From: Prochlorococcus sp. AG-676-L21
Lineage (GTDB): Bacteria; Cyanobacteriota; Cyanobacteriia; PCC-6307; Cyanobiaceae
DNA length: 35,350 nucleotides
Direction: 5' to 3'
NCBI GenBank assembly: GCA_003210915.1
Contig: QCUA01000001.1
Location: forward strand, 72,527 to 107,876
Shown: piece by piece, positions 18,534 to 27,370 of the stretch
Layout: each line of letters starts with the position of its first letter
Position numbering within the stretch: position 1 is the first letter of the stretch
Notes under the pieces: generated by a model
Told to the model about the DNA's origin: nothing
What the model saw: only the letters and a program-made list of their open reading frames with translations
Database searches by the model: none
Made by a program: the position numbers and the translations under genes

Positions 18534-21134
18534 TTAAATTTCTTTTTCATTAGAAATTAATTGATCTTCTTCTTCAATTTGTTCATGAGGAACCAATACA
18601 ACCTCGGATAAACGATCTCCATCATCTAATCTTTGTAATTTCACACCTGTAGCAGCTCGTGATTGTTGAGAAATTTTATCGGCATTAGTTCTTACTATTA
18701 CACCTCTTTCGGTAACCAAAAGTAATTCTTCACCTTGCCCCAGAACCTTAAGTCCTACTAGTGAATCATCTTTTATTCTGAATTTTATTGCTGTTAGTCC
18801 CATTCCCGCGCGTTTTTGTAATCTAAATTTTGTTACTGGAACTCTTTTCCCAAGCCCAAAAGCACTGGCTACTAGAACCCAAGGTCCATTTGAAGACTTG
18901 CTTTCAATATCTTCCTCATTCTCAATATCTTCCTCATCAAAATTTGCCAATTGATCAACCAGATTACAACTTAAAACATCCATCGAAACAAGTTTATCTC
19001 CAACTTTTAAGTTCATTGATTTAACACCTCTAGCAGTCCTCCCAAGAGGTCTTAATTCATTAATATCTAACCTAAAATGAATGGTCATCCCTTTGCTTGA
19101 CCCAATTAAAACACTATCTCCTTCTGTTGATAATCTAACCCATGTTAAAGCGTCTCCATCTTCTAGGTTAATTGCAATTAGCCCATTTGAGCGTACTTTT
19201 GAAAAAGCGGATAGTGGAGTCCTTTTTATATAGCCAGCTTTAGTAAGCATTAATAAATAACACTCGTTATCGAAAGAATCTACTGAAACAAGAGAAGTGA
19301 TTTGTTCTTCTCTTGGTATTGGGAGTAGTTGAACAGAGGGAGTCCCTTTAGCTGTTCTACTACTCATAGGCACTCGATAAGCTGGAAGTGCATAAGCTAC
19401 ACCTCTCTCACTGAAAAGTAAAAGAGTATCATGATCATTACAGCTTATGAATAATTTAACTTCATCATCTTGTTGATTCTTTGTTCCAGCTTTACCTCTA
19501 GACCCCCTGCTTGTAGATTCGAATTCACTTACAGGCATTCTTTTTAGGTATCCTGCAGCAGTTAATAAAACAACAGATCTTTCGTTGGCTATTAAGTCAA
19601 TATCATCTAGCCCCCCGCCTAAATTGAGAATCTCTGTTTTCCTCGGAGATGAAAATCTTTCATCAATTTTAGAAAGCTCTTCAAGAATAATCTCATTTAT
19701 TCTCTCCTTATCATTCAATATATTTATATAATCTGTAATTTTTCTTGTAAGCTCATCATGCTCTGCTTTAATTTTATCTGCCTCTAAAGCTGTTAATCGT
19801 CTTAATTGCATTTGTAAAATAGCATCTGCTTGAATTACAGATAGTTCATGATCATTTTGCAATTGTTCTCTTGCTGAATTTGTATCTTTTGCAGATCTTA
19901 TTAAATTTATAATGTTATCCATAGCTTCAAGGGCTAAAAGAAGACCTTTAATAATGTGATCTCTCTCTTCTGCTTTTTTCAATAAAAAGCTTGTTCTTCT
20001 TTTGATTGTCTCAATTCTAAATTCTAGAAATACATCTAGCATTTTCCTAAGAGAAAGGGTTGTAGGTTCTCCGTTGACAAGGGCTAAAATATTTGCACTA
20101 AAATTATTTTGGAGAGGTGTTATTTTAAATAAATTATTTAGAACAACTTGAGGATAGGCATCTCTTTTAAGCTCAATTACAATTCTCATTCCATCTCTAT
20201 CACTCTCATCTCTAATATCAGATATCCCATCTAATCTTTTCTCATTTACTAGATCTGCGATTCTTTCTATAAGAGCTGCTTTATTAGTTTGAAATGGAAG
20301 CTCAGTAATTATTACGGCATCTTTTTCTGCTCTCCCAGGAGATTTAATTTGTTCAATATCTGCAACACCTCTCATAGTTATCGACCCCCTCCCAGACTTG
20401 AAAGTCTCTCTGATACCATCTCTTCCTAATATCTGTCCTCCAGTTGGAAAATCTGGACCTTTAATTTTTTCAAAAAGTTCTTTATCTTCTATTGAGGGGT
20501 TTTTGATTATAGATTTTAGACCATCAATTAATTCTCCTAAATTATGCGGAGGTATATTAGTTGCCATTCCTACAGCAATGCCTGATGATCCATTTAAAAG
20601 GAGCTGAGGTATCCTAGCTGGTAAAACTGTTGGTTCTTGTTGTGATCCATCAAAATTATCGGAAAAATCAACTGTCTCAGATTCAATATCCTCGAGTAAA
20701 CTTTCGTCTGTTAGGGATTGAAGACGTGATTCAGTGTATCTCATCGCAGCAGGCGGATCATTATCTACTGATCCGAAGTTCCCATGACCATCTATCAATG
20801 GCATTCTCATAGAAAAATCCTGTGCCATCCGTACTAATGCATCGTAAACAGCAGTATCTCCATGAGGGTGGTACTTTCCTAAAACCTCGCCTACAACTCT
20901 TGCACATTTTCTGTAAGGCCTGCCGCTTGTTAATCCAAGCTCATACATCGCATATAAAATCCTTCTGTGCACTGGTTTTAATCCATCTCTTGCATCAGGA
21001 AGAGCACGACCGACAATGACACTCATTGCGTACTCTAGGTAAGAGCGAGACATTTCATTTCTTAAATCAGTCTGAATGATTCGATCGTTATTTTCACTCA
21101 AACCATTATTCTCAGAATCAACAATATCGGACAT
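18534..21134 (-). CDS. gyrA: DNA gyrase subunit A
   Basis: Breakage-reunion subunit of gyrase, which supercoils DNA with GyrB. At 866 aa it is full length. The N-terminal domain shows [40 protein letters not shown] (quinolone-determining region), and catalytic Tyr133 in [12 protein letters not shown]. The C-terminal beta-pinwheel follows (repeats like [56 protein letters not shown]). The usual GyrA-box Q-R-R-G-G-K-G is replaced by SRGSRGK around residues 537-550. An acidic loop [11 protein letters not shown] at about residues 733-744 comes from an 18-base tandem duplication. ATG at 21134. Confidence 0.97.
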   Translation of the reverse strand: MSDIVDSENNGLSENNDRIIQTDLRNEMSRSYLEYAMSVIVGRALPDARDGLKPVHRRILYAMYELGLTSGRPYRKCARVVGEVLGKYHPHGDTAVYDALVRMAQDFSMRMPLIDGHGNFGSVDNDPPAAMRYTESRLQSLTDESLLEDIESETVDFSDNFDGSQQEPTVLPARIPQLLLNGSSGIAVGMATNIPPHNLGELIDGLKSIIKNPSIEDKELFEKIKGPDFPTGGQILGRDGIRETFKSGRGSITMRGVADIEQIKSPGRAEKDAVIITELPFQTNKAALIERIADLVNEKRLDGISDIRDESDRDGMRIVIELKRDAYPQVVLNNLFKITPLQNNFSANILALVNGEPTTLSLRKMLDVFLEFRIETIKRRTSFLLKKAEERDHIIKGLLLALEAMDNIINLIRSAKDTNSAREQLQNDHELSVIQADAILQMQLRRLTALEADKIKAEHDELTRKITDYINILNDKERINEIILEELSKIDERFSSPRKTEILNLGGGLDDIDLIANERSVVLLTAAGYLKRMPVSEFESTSRGSRGKAGTKNQQDDEVKLFISCNDHDTLLLFSERGVAYALPAYRVPMSSRTAKGTPSVQLLPIPREEQITSLVSVDSFDNECYLLMLTKAGYIKRTPLSAFSKVRSNGLIAINLEDGDALTWVRLSTEGDSVLIGSSKGMTIHFRLDINELRPLGRTARGVKSMNLKVGDKLVSMDVLSCNLVDQLANFDEEDIENEEDIESKSSNGPWVLVASAFGLGKRVPVTKFRLQKRAGMGLTAIKFRIKDDSLVGLKVLGQGEELLLVTERGVIVRTNADKISQQSRAATGVKLQRLDDGDRLSEVVLVPHEQIEEEDQLISNEKEI
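18904..18937. repeat. In-frame 18-bp tandem duplication inside gyrA
   Basis: The 16-mer TCAATATCTTCCTCAT occurs at 18904-18919 and again at 18922-18937, offset by 18 bases, so the frame is kept. It encodes a doubled acidic peptide (E-E-D-I-E-N repeated) in the gyrase C-terminal domain. It resembles a slippage duplication tolerated in a surface loop. Confidence 0.9.
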
Positions 21135-21313
21135 ATAAAAAACCTTTACTTAATAATAATCCCTGATTGTCAGAATGAATAAAAAAAAGCTAATAATTAA
21201 TTTTCAAATACTCACATTTATACACAAATAATAAAAAAACTCTTTTGTTTTTAAATAATTATTGGCTTATTACACCTTTAGTTGTTAACTTAATCAGAAT
21301 AATTAAAAAATTC

Positions 21314-22477
21314 GTGAATATAGAAATTGGTTTAAACAAAAAAGTTAGAAGAGCTTATGGTATTGATGAAATAGCGTTAGTGCCCGGAACTCGAACTCTT
21401 GATTATGATTTAACTAATCCTTGTTGGTCAATTGGAAATATTGAAAGAGAAATTCCAATTATTGCTAGTGCAATGGATAGTGTTGTTGATGTAAATACAG
21501 CTGTAGAGCTATCTAAGTTAGGGGCTCTTGGTGTTCTTAATATGGAAGGTATTCAGACTAGATACGAAAATCCGAAAGAAATATTGAGTCAAATCTCATC
21601 TGTTGGAAAAAAAGAATTCGTTCCCTTAATGCAAAAAATATACAGTGAACCTATAAAAGAAGACCTAATAATTCAAAGAATTTTTGATATTAAAGAAAAA
21701 GGTGGGATAGCTGCTTTAAGTGGAACGCCACAAGCTGCCATCAAATATAAAGAAACACTAGTCAAATCAAAAATAGATTTATTTTTTCTACAAGGTACTG
21801 TAGTCTCTACGGAGCATTTAGGGATGGATGGAAATAAGACATTAAATATTAAAAGCCTTTGTCAATCTTTAAATGTTCCTGTTGTTGTTGGTAATTGTGT
21901 AACCTATGAAGTCGCAGATCTCCTTATGAAAGCAGGTGTAGCAGGTCTCATGGTGGGGATTGGCCCAGGTGCTGCTTGTACTTCTAGAGGTGTTTTAGGT
22001 ATCGGCATACCTCAAGCAACAGCAATATCTGACTGCAGTTCAGCAAGAGATAATTATTTTGAAGAAACTGGTCGTTATGTTCCAATAATTGCTGATGGGG
22101 GAATTATTACTGGTGGAGATATTTGTAAATGTATTGCTTGTGGTGCTGATGCAGTAATGATCGGTTCTCCAATAGCTAAATCATCAAGTGCCCCAGGTAA
22201 TGGGTTTCACTGGGGAATGGCAACTCCTAGTCCCATTTTGCCAAGAGGTACAAGAATTGAAGTTGGTTCTACAGGTTCTTTAGAAAGAATCATAAAAGGA
22301 CCTGCATTACTTGATGATGGGACACATAATTTACTTGGAGCTATTAGAACATCAATGAGTACTCTTGGCGCTAAAAATATTAAAGAAATGCAAAATGTAG
22401 AGATAGTAATTGCACCATCTCTTTTAACAGAGGGCAAAGTGTATCAAAAAGCTCAACAACTTGGAATGGGTAAATAA
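21314..22477 (+). CDS. guaB: GuaB3-type IMP dehydrogenase family protein
   Basis: Belongs to the IMP dehydrogenase/GMP reductase family; the cyanobacterial GuaB3 group has been reported to act as an IMP dehydrogenase (IMP to XMP, guanine nucleotide synthesis). The 387-aa form lacks the CBS (Bateman) domains of canonical GuaB. Visible motifs are RRAYGIDEIALVPGTRTLDYD, PIIASAMDSVVD, the catalytic loop GPGAACTSRGVLG with Cys222, and IIADGGIITGGDICKCIACGADAVMIGSP. An upstream ATG-less extension to 21245 exists in frame, but its sequence is hydrophobic and unlike the family; the GTG at 21314 gives the family-like start M-N-I-E-I-G. Divergent from gyrA. Yfr1 follows. Confidence 0.92.
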   Translation: MNIEIGLNKKVRRAYGIDEIALVPGTRTLDYDLTNPCWSIGNIEREIPIIASAMDSVVDVNTAVELSKLGALGVLNMEGIQTRYENPKEILSQISSVGKKEFVPLMQKIYSEPIKEDLIIQRIFDIKEKGGIAALSGTPQAAIKYKETLVKSKIDLFFLQGTVVSTEHLGMDGNKTLNIKSLCQSLNVPVVVGNCVTYEVADLLMKAGVAGLMVGIGPGAACTSRGVLGIGIPQATAISDCSSARDNYFEETGRYVPIIADGGIITGGDICKCIACGADAVMIGSPIAKSSSAPGNGFHWGMATPSPILPRGTRIEVGSTGSLERIIKGPALLDDGTHNLLGAIRTSMSTLGAKNIKEMQNVEIVIAPSLLTEGKVYQKAQQLGMGK

Positions 22478-22523
22478 CATCAAAATTAATCTCTTTTAAT
22501 GTTAAATATTTCTCTTTAGGAGT

Positions 22524-22529
22524 TATCAT
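22524..22529 (+). promoter_or_regulatory. -10 element of yfr1
   Basis: TATCAT at 22524-22529 lies seven bases before the first base of the Yfr1 stem at 22536, the expected distance for a -10 box. No strong -35 is apparent. The position relative to a known RNA makes this more credible than most AT-rich hits. Confidence 0.6.
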
Positions 22530-22535
22530 TAAGTT

Positions 22536-22592
22536 ATGGGGGAAACCCCATACTCCTCACACACCAAATCGCCCGATTTATCGGGCTTTTTT
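22536..22592 (+). ncRNA. yfr1: Yfr1 small regulatory RNA
   Basis: The sequence shows the full Yfr1 architecture: hairpin ATGGGG-GAAA-CCCCAT at 22536-22551; a single-stranded core ACTCCTCACACAC at 22552-22564; and a terminator hairpin GCCCGA-TTTA-TCGGGC at 22571-22586 followed by TTTTTT. Yfr1 is a roughly 55-nt cyanobacterial RNA whose unpaired CUCCUCACAC core pairs with mRNA leaders, including outer-membrane porin (som) messages in Prochlorococcus MED4 (established knowledge). Its place between guaB and trxA is the known Prochlorococcus location. The exact 5' end (22536-22538) is uncertain by a few bases. Confidence 0.95.
22571..22592 (+). terminator. Rho-independent terminator of yfr1
   Basis: GC-rich six-pair stem GCCCGA/TCGGGC with a TTTA loop, then six T. 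It is the clearest intrinsic terminator in the window and forms the 3' hairpin of Yfr1; it may also stop guaB read-through. Confidence 0.93.
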
Positions 22593-22684
22593 AAGTCCTT
22601 TTGTTACTTATATGTTTTTATCTGTAATGAAATCATCACTTAAAAGAATAGCTTGCTAAATTTTCTAAAAGGAATATTTAAATT

Positions 22685-23008
22685 ATGTCATCAGCCCCCG
22701 CCGTAACTGATTCTTCATTTGACAAAGAAGTTTTGAAAAGTGATCTGCCAGTCTTAGTTGATTTTTGGGCTCCATGGTGCGGACCTTGCAGGATGGTCGC
22801 ACCAGTTGTAGAAGAGATTTCTAAAGACTTTGAAGGAAAAATTAAAGTATTTAAATTAAATACAGACGAGAATCCAAATGTTGCAAGTCAGTATGGAATT
22901 AGAAGTATCCCAACCTTAATGATCTTCAAAGGTGGTCAAAAAGTTGATACTGTTGTTGGAGCAGTACCAAAAGCGACTCTTTCAAGTACCTTATCGAAAC
23001 ACTTATAA
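22685..23008 (+). CDS. trxA: Thioredoxin
   Basis: Small dithiol-disulfide oxidoreductase that reduces target proteins in the cytoplasm using electrons from thioredoxin reductases. The 107-aa protein has the active site WCGPC at residues 31-35 within [20 protein letters not shown], the cis-Pro loop [12 protein letters not shown], and [11 protein letters not shown] near the C-terminus. It is the m-type-like form usual for cyanobacteria. The ATG at 22685 is preceded by AAAAGGAAT, a good ribosome binding site. hisH begins 9 bases after its stop. Confidence 0.97.
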   Translation: MSSAPAVTDSSFDKEVLKSDLPVLVDFWAPWCGPCRMVAPVVEEISKDFEGKIKVFKLNTDENPNVASQYGIRSIPTLMIFKGGQKVDTVVGAVPKATLSSTLSKHL

Positions 23009-23017
23009 AATAAGGTA

Positions 23018-23635
23018 TTGTCAAAAATAGGACTCATAGATTATGGAATGGGTAACATTCATTCCGTAACAAAAGCCTTAGAAAGTCTTGAAGAAGAAAT
23101 AGTTTTAATAAAAAATAATCAACAAATAAAAGACTGTAAAGCAATTATTCTTCCTGGGGTTGGTTCATTTGATCCTGCAATTAGTAATCTCAGGAATACA
23201 GAATTAATAATTGATATTAAAAATTGGATTAAAAGTGGGAAATCATTTTTAGGTATTTGTCTTGGCTTGCAATTGCTTTTTGAATCAAGTGATGAAGGCT
23301 CAATGAATGGACTAGGAATAGTAAAAGGCAAAATAAAAAAAATCCCGCAATTATCTAATCAAAGAATCCCTCATATTGGATGGTGTGAACTTCTTCCAAC
23401 AAGAAAAAATAGCTTATTAAAAGAAAATGAATTAAATAATTGGGTATATTTTGTTCATTCTTATCATGCTGTGCCCACAAATTCTAATTTAATAACTGCA
23501 AATGTTAGTTATGGTTCTGAGAAATTAACAGCAATAATCGAACAAGATAATTTACTGGCTTGCCAATTTCATCCTGAAAAATCGGGAAAAACCGGAGAGA
23601 AACTTTTACGTAAATGGATTAAAGGGATTCAATAA
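23018..23635 (+). CDS. hisH: Imidazole glycerol phosphate synthase, glutamine amidotransferase subunit
   Basis: Hydrolyses glutamine and passes ammonia to HisF for imidazole ring formation in histidine synthesis. The 205-aa protein starts IGLIDYGMGNIHSV, typical of HisH. Nucleophile Cys81 is in SFLGICLGLQLLFESSDEG, and the His185/Glu187 pair in CQFHPEKS completes the triad. PGVGSFDPA is the oxyanion segment. The start is TTG at 23018, preceded by AAGG; no other start fits the family. hisF is not in the window, so the two subunits are encoded apart. Confidence 0.96.
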   Translation: MSKIGLIDYGMGNIHSVTKALESLEEEIVLIKNNQQIKDCKAIILPGVGSFDPAISNLRNTELIIDIKNWIKSGKSFLGICLGLQLLFESSDEGSMNGLGIVKGKIKKIPQLSNQRIPHIGWCELLPTRKNSLLKENELNNWVYFVHSYHAVPTNSNLITANVSYGSEKLTAIIEQDNLLACQFHPEKSGKTGEKLLRKWIKGIQ

Positions 23636-23648
23636 ATACATGTGATAT

Positions 23649-24236
23649 ATGAAAACAAATTTGAGGTTGATTGGAGGAAGAAGGCTTGAGAGCCCGAATA
23701 ATATTGATACTAGGCCAACGACTTTAATGGTTAGAGAAGCAATTTTTAATATTTTGAAAAATACTGTAGAAAACTCCAATTGGTTAGATTTATTTAGCGG
23801 AACAGGGTCTATATCCTGTGAAGCATATAATCATGGAGCAAAAAAAATAGTTGCCATTGAAAAAAATAAAAAAAACTCAAAAATATGTTTAAGAAATCTA
23901 TACTCATTGCAAAATATAGTTAATCGAAAAAATGATATTGAGGTTATTTGCAAAGATGTATTAATTTGGACAAAGCCAGAAAATGAGAGGAATATCTCTT
24001 CTTTAAATAATTTTAATAAAATAAAGTTTGACTTTATATATTTAGACCCCCCATATAAAGCTAATTACCATGAATTAGTTTTAGGTCAAATATTTAATTG
24101 TAATTTTATAAAGAAAGGTACTATTGTTATCTGTGAACATTCACTAGATTTGGATATTAAGAATAATATTTTGTGGGAAATTTTTGATATAAGAAGTTAT
24201 GGTCAATCAAAGTTGACTTTTTTAATCCATATCTAA
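23649..24236 (+). CDS. rsmD: 16S rRNA (guanine966-N2)-methyltransferase RsmD
   Basis: Methylates G966 of 16S rRNA. The 195-aa class I methyltransferase carries the opening [26 protein letters not shown], the SAM-binding motif [15 protein letters not shown] (residues about 45-59), and the catalytic motif IV LDPPY with Asp133 to Tyr136. The ATG is at 23649, 13 bases after hisH. The last 15 bases overlap the end of the convergent petG. Confidence 0.93.
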   Translation: MKTNLRLIGGRRLESPNNIDTRPTTLMVREAIFNILKNTVENSNWLDLFSGTGSISCEAYNHGAKKIVAIEKNKKNSKICLRNLYSLQNIVNRKNDIEVICKDVLIWTKPENERNISSLNNFNKIKFDFIYLDPPYKANYHELVLGQIFNCNFIKKGTIVICEHSLDLDIKNNILWEIFDIRSYGQSKLTFLIHI

Positions 24237-24341
24237 CATTCCTGAACCTCTCCTATATTGATTCCATGCGCTAACAAATAATCCTAGTAGGGTAATTGGA
24301 ACTAATCCTAAAACAATTCCACATAAAAGAGGTTCAATCAT
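24222..24341 (-). CDS. petG: Cytochrome b6-f complex subunit PetG (39 aa)
   Basis: A single-helix core subunit of the cytochrome b6f complex, needed for complex stability. The 39-residue product starts [20 protein letters not shown] and ends in [12 protein letters not shown]; the [15 protein letters not shown] and AWNQYRRG parts are hallmarks of PetG. It is easily missed because of its size. The ATG is the complement of CAT at 24339-24341 and the stop is at 24222-24224. Its 3' end overlaps rsmD tail to tail by 15 bases, and its start faces cytM across 55 bases. Confidence 0.95.
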   Translation of the reverse strand: MIEPLLCGIVLGLVPITLLGLFVSAWNQYRRGSGMLDMD

Positions 24342-24371
24342 TTTCTGGCATTTTTTTCGTTTCTCATTCAC

Positions 24372-24392
24372 AATTGTTACATAGAGACAATT
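24372..24392 (+). promoter_or_regulatory. Inverted repeat immediately upstream of the cytM start
   Basis: AATTGT at 24372-24377 pairs with ACAATT at 24387-24392, nine bases apart, and is followed by T residues directly before the GTG at 24397. It covers the place where a ribosome binding site would be; no clear Shine-Dalgarno sequence is seen. It could be an operator or an RNA hairpin that gates translation, but this is inference and chance is possible. Confidence 0.35.
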
Positions 24393-24396
24393 TTTT

Positions 24397-24780
24397 GTGA
24401 CAACATCTTCATCATCTGCAGCAGAAAAAATTTTGAAAATAAAAATATGGAAACAGTGTTTTATCGGGTTTCTGATTTTATTAATATGTTGTTCTTTATT
24501 TTATTTATATCATGAAGAAAATAATACATATATACTTAAAACTCTTGAACTCAATGGATCTGTTAAAGAAGGAGATATTCTATTTAAGATGAATTGCGTT
24601 GGATGTCATGGTATTACTGCAAGAGGATTGGTTGGACCAGATTTACATTCAATAACAGAGCGTTTAAATGATACAGAAATTATAAAACAAGTTGTTCAGG
24701 GGAATACCCCTCCTATGCCAAGTTTTGAAATTGATCCTCAAAAGATGTCTAATTTATTAGTGTATTTACATAGCTTGTAA
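24397..24780 (+). CDS. cytM: Membrane-anchored cytochrome c, probably cytochrome cM
   Basis: A 127-aa protein with one hydrophobic segment (about residues 20-38, [18 protein letters not shown]) followed by a c-type heme domain: heme motif C67-V-G-C70-H71, and axial Met107 in NTPPMPSF. The anchor and small single-heme domain fit cyanobacterial CytM, a low-abundance cytochrome whose exact role (stress or respiratory electron transfer) is debated. Other c6-type cytochromes have cleavable signal peptides and no anchor. Starts at GTG 24397. Convention for the family also allows a shorter start near residue 13, but the helix is kept either way. Confidence 0.82.
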   Translation: MTTSSSSAAEKILKIKIWKQCFIGFLILLICCSLFYLYHEENNTYILKTLELNGSVKEGDILFKMNCVGCHGITARGLVGPDLHSITERLNDTEIIKQVVQGNTPPMPSFEIDPQKMSNLLVYLHSL

Positions 24781-24785
24781 TAAAT

Positions 24786-25529
24786 TTGAAAAAAAAGAAA
24801 CTTAACTTGAAAGTTGTATTGGTCGAACCAAATGGGCCTATGAATGTTGGAAGTATTGCAAGATTATGTTCTAATTTTGAAGCAAATGAATTAAGAATTG
24901 TTTCCCCAAAATGTGATATTTTTTCCTTAGAAGCAAAAAAAATGGCTTTAAAAGGCCAAAGATACATTGATAATTGTAAGATTTTTAATAGTATTGAGCA
25001 AGCAATTTTTGATTGTGATTTGGTCCTTGCTACGTGTGGAAGGATTGATTTAAGCAATAATATTGAATGTGAATCTCCTGAGGATATATCTAAATGGATT
25101 TCTTCTTTTGTAGAGATTAATAATTTAGGGATTTTATTTGGAAGAGAGGATAGAGGTTTAAGTAATAATGAATTACTTTTTGCCCATAAGATTTTAAGTA
25201 TTAAAACTTCTCAAAATTATCCATCTTTAAATCTATCTCATGCAGTTTCCATAATTTTGTATGAATTAAATAAATCTTCAACAAAGTATTTGGAGAAAGA
25301 TTTAAAAGTTTTTGACCTTGCATCATCAAAACAAATTTATGAATCTTTTAAAGAAATAGAAGAAATGCTTATTAGAACAGGGTATCTTTTAGAACATACA
25401 GCTAATTCAAAAATCAGTAAGTTTAAAAAATTTATATTAAAAGCGAAAACATCAAATTATGAGATTAATGTCTTGAGAGGAATCGTTCACCAAATTAACT
25501 GGTTTTTAAATAATTCACAAGAGAAGTAA
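24786..25529 (+). CDS. TrmJ/SpoU-type RNA 2'-O-methyltransferase
   Basis: A SPOUT-class RNA methyltransferase of the TrmJ (YfhQ) group, expected to methylate the ribose at position 32 of tRNAs or an rRNA residue; the exact target is not visible from sequence. The 247-aa protein shows the family motifs: VEPNGPMNVGSIARLCSNFE at the N-terminus, ILFGREDRGLSNNEL (SAM knot), and SLNLSHAVSIILYEL. The start is TTG at 24786, 5 bases after cytM; the sequence MKKKKLNLKVVLVEP fits. Cotranscription with cytM is likely. Confidence 0.88.
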   Translation: MKKKKLNLKVVLVEPNGPMNVGSIARLCSNFEANELRIVSPKCDIFSLEAKKMALKGQRYIDNCKIFNSIEQAIFDCDLVLATCGRIDLSNNIECESPEDISKWISSFVEINNLGILFGREDRGLSNNELLFAHKILSIKTSQNYPSLNLSHAVSIILYELNKSSTKYLEKDLKVFDLASSKQIYESFKEIEEMLIRTGYLLEHTANSKISKFKKFILKAKTSNYEINVLRGIVHQINWFLNNSQEK

Positions 25530-25794
25530 ATTTATAAAGTTAAATAAAAATCGATGGAAAATTTGATATTTTTTAGTTAAAATTTTTTATTATCGAAGTA
25601 TTAAATATATTCTAAACATCAGTTTTTGCTGTAATAAAAATAGCTCTAAAAAATTTAATTTGGAATAAGAAATCAATTTAAATAAAAATAAGTTCAAATA
25701 TACTCAAAACGTTCAATTTAATTTGGATATTTACTAATAACATTTTCTGAAGTATCATCTACTGATCATTCGAAAATTAAGTAAAACTAAAGCT
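25530..25794 (+). promoter_or_regulatory. chlI upstream region
   Basis: 265 bases of very AT-rich DNA, the longest gap in the window, with no ORF or RNA I can support. TATCAT at 25754-25759 is a candidate -10 box for chlI, with TTACTA 17 bases upstream as a weak -35. The predicted leader is short (about 30 bases). Confidence 0.35.
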
Positions 25795-26883
25795 GTGAAT
25801 AATACAAAGAAAAGAAGAGTTTTTCCTTTTACGGCTGTAATTGGTCAAGAAGAAATGAAATTAGCTCTTTTGTTAAATGTTATAGATCCCAGAATTGGAG
25901 GAGTAATGATTATGGGAGACAGAGGAACTGGTAAATCTACTACTATAAGAGCTCTTGCAGACTTGTTGCCAGCTATAGATGTTGTAAAAGATGATCCATA
26001 TAATAGTTCACTTATAGATCCTGATTTACAGAGTAAAGAAGTTTTAGAGAAAATTGTACAAGGAGAAAGTTTGGAGAAAGATAAAAAACAAGTACCAATG
26101 GTTGATTTACCATTGGGGGCAACTGAAGATAGACTGTGCGGAACTATTGATATAGAAAAGGCTTTAAGCGAAGGTATTAAAGCCTTTGAACCAGGATTAT
26201 TAGCAAAAGCTAATAGAGGCTTGTTATACGTAGACGAAGTTAATCTTCTTGACGATCATTTAGTCGATGTTCTTTTGGATTCCGCCGCATCTGGATGGAA
26301 TACTGTTGAGAGAGAGGGAGTTTCAGTTAGACATCCTGCAAGATTTGTTTTAATTGGCTCTGGCAATCCAGAAGAAGGAGAACTTAGACCTCAGTTATTA
26401 GATAGGTTTGGGATGAGCGTTGAGGTTAAAACAGTAAGAGATGCAGAATTAAGGGTTAAAGTTGTTGATCAGCGCACCTCATTTGATGATAATCCGGATG
26501 AATTCTCAATAAGTGTTGAGAAACAGCAAAATGACCTTCAACAAAAAGTTATTAAAGCTCAAGAGATATTAAATTCAGTTCAATTAGATGATGATCTTAG
26601 ATTAAATATATCGGCTATATGTGGCGAACTTGATGTTGATGGATTAAGAGGGGATATTGTAACTAATAGATCTGCAAGGGCAATTGCCGCATTTGAGGGA
26701 AGAACTGAAGTGCAAGAAGAAGATATTGCTAGAGTAATTACGTGTTCTTTAAGGCATCGATTAAGAAAAGATCCCTTAGAGCAAGTCGATTCAGGAGAAA
26801 GAGTCATTCAAGCATTCTGTAAAGTTTTTGATTTAAATGACAAAGATGACCTTTCCAAATTTCAATTATCAACACAAGAATAA
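25795..26883 (+). CDS. chlI: Magnesium chelatase ATPase subunit ChlI
   Basis: AAA+ subunit of Mg-chelatase, which with ChlD and ChlH inserts Mg2+ into protoporphyrin IX at the start of the chlorophyll branch. The 362-aa protein carries Walker [10 protein letters not shown] at residues 41-49, Walker [14 protein letters not shown], sensor segment [20 protein letters not shown], and the conserved [12 protein letters not shown] loop. The Cys in that loop and others are redox targets of thioredoxin in plant ChlI; here that is only a family-based possibility. The GTG at 25795 gives the usual short N-terminus before [13 protein letters not shown]. chlI ends 4 bases before the ruvC start. Confidence 0.97.
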   Translation: MNNTKKRRVFPFTAVIGQEEMKLALLLNVIDPRIGGVMIMGDRGTGKSTTIRALADLLPAIDVVKDDPYNSSLIDPDLQSKEVLEKIVQGESLEKDKKQVPMVDLPLGATEDRLCGTIDIEKALSEGIKAFEPGLLAKANRGLLYVDEVNLLDDHLVDVLLDSAASGWNTVEREGVSVRHPARFVLIGSGNPEEGELRPQLLDRFGMSVEVKTVRDAELRVKVVDQRTSFDDNPDEFSISVEKQQNDLQQKVIKAQEILNSVQLDDDLRLNISAICGELDVDGLRGDIVTNRSARAIAAFEGRTEVQEEDIARVITCSLRHRLRKDPLEQVDSGERVIQAFCKVFDLNDKDDLSKFQLSTQE

Positions 26884-26887
26884 TAAA

Positions 26888-27361
26888 GTGAGGATTATTG
26901 GAATTGATCCTGGATTAGGAAGAGTTGGTTATGGAATTATTGAGATTCAAAATGAAAAGAAGATATTTCTTGATTGTGGTGTAATTGAAACCGATAAAAA
27001 GAAAGAAGAAGGAGATAGACTTTATGAGATTTTTAATGATCTCAATACATTAATTGTTCAGTGGAAACCTGATATTGCTGCGGTAGAGAAGTTTTTCTTT
27101 TATAGATCTAGTACTACCATTAGCGTCGTTCAGGCTCGGGGTGTAATCATGATGGTTTTTGCTTCCAAGAACATTAAAGTTAGTGAGTACGCCCCTTCTC
27201 AAGTAAAGCTTACTATTGCAGGCTCCGGCAAAGCATCAAAGAAGGAAGTTATTGAAGCGGTAATGTACAACCTAAATCTAACCCATGAGCCAAAACCTGA
27301 TGACTCTGCAGATGCACTGGCCATAGCCCTAACAAAATTAAATGAAGAAGGATTTAATTAA
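26888..27361 (+). CDS. ruvC: Holliday junction resolvase RuvC
   Basis: Cleaves four-way DNA junctions in homologous recombination with RuvAB. The GTG at 26888 gives 157 aa starting [16 protein letters not shown]. An in-frame ATG at 26837 would overlap chlI by 47 bases and add a Lys/Asn-rich leader unlike the family, so the GTG is preferred. The catalytic acidic residues are visible as the first Asp in GIDPGLG, Glu in AAVEKFFF, and the pair in [12 protein letters not shown]. Translational coupling to chlI is likely from the 4-base gap. Confidence 0.94.
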   Translation: MRIIGIDPGLGRVGYGIIEIQNEKKIFLDCGVIETDKKKEEGDRLYEIFNDLNTLIVQWKPDIAAVEKFFFYRSSTTISVVQARGVIMMVFASKNIKVSEYAPSQVKLTIAGSGKASKKEVIEAVMYNLNLTHEPKPDDSADALAIALTKLNEEGFN

Positions 27362-27370
27362 ATATAAATT

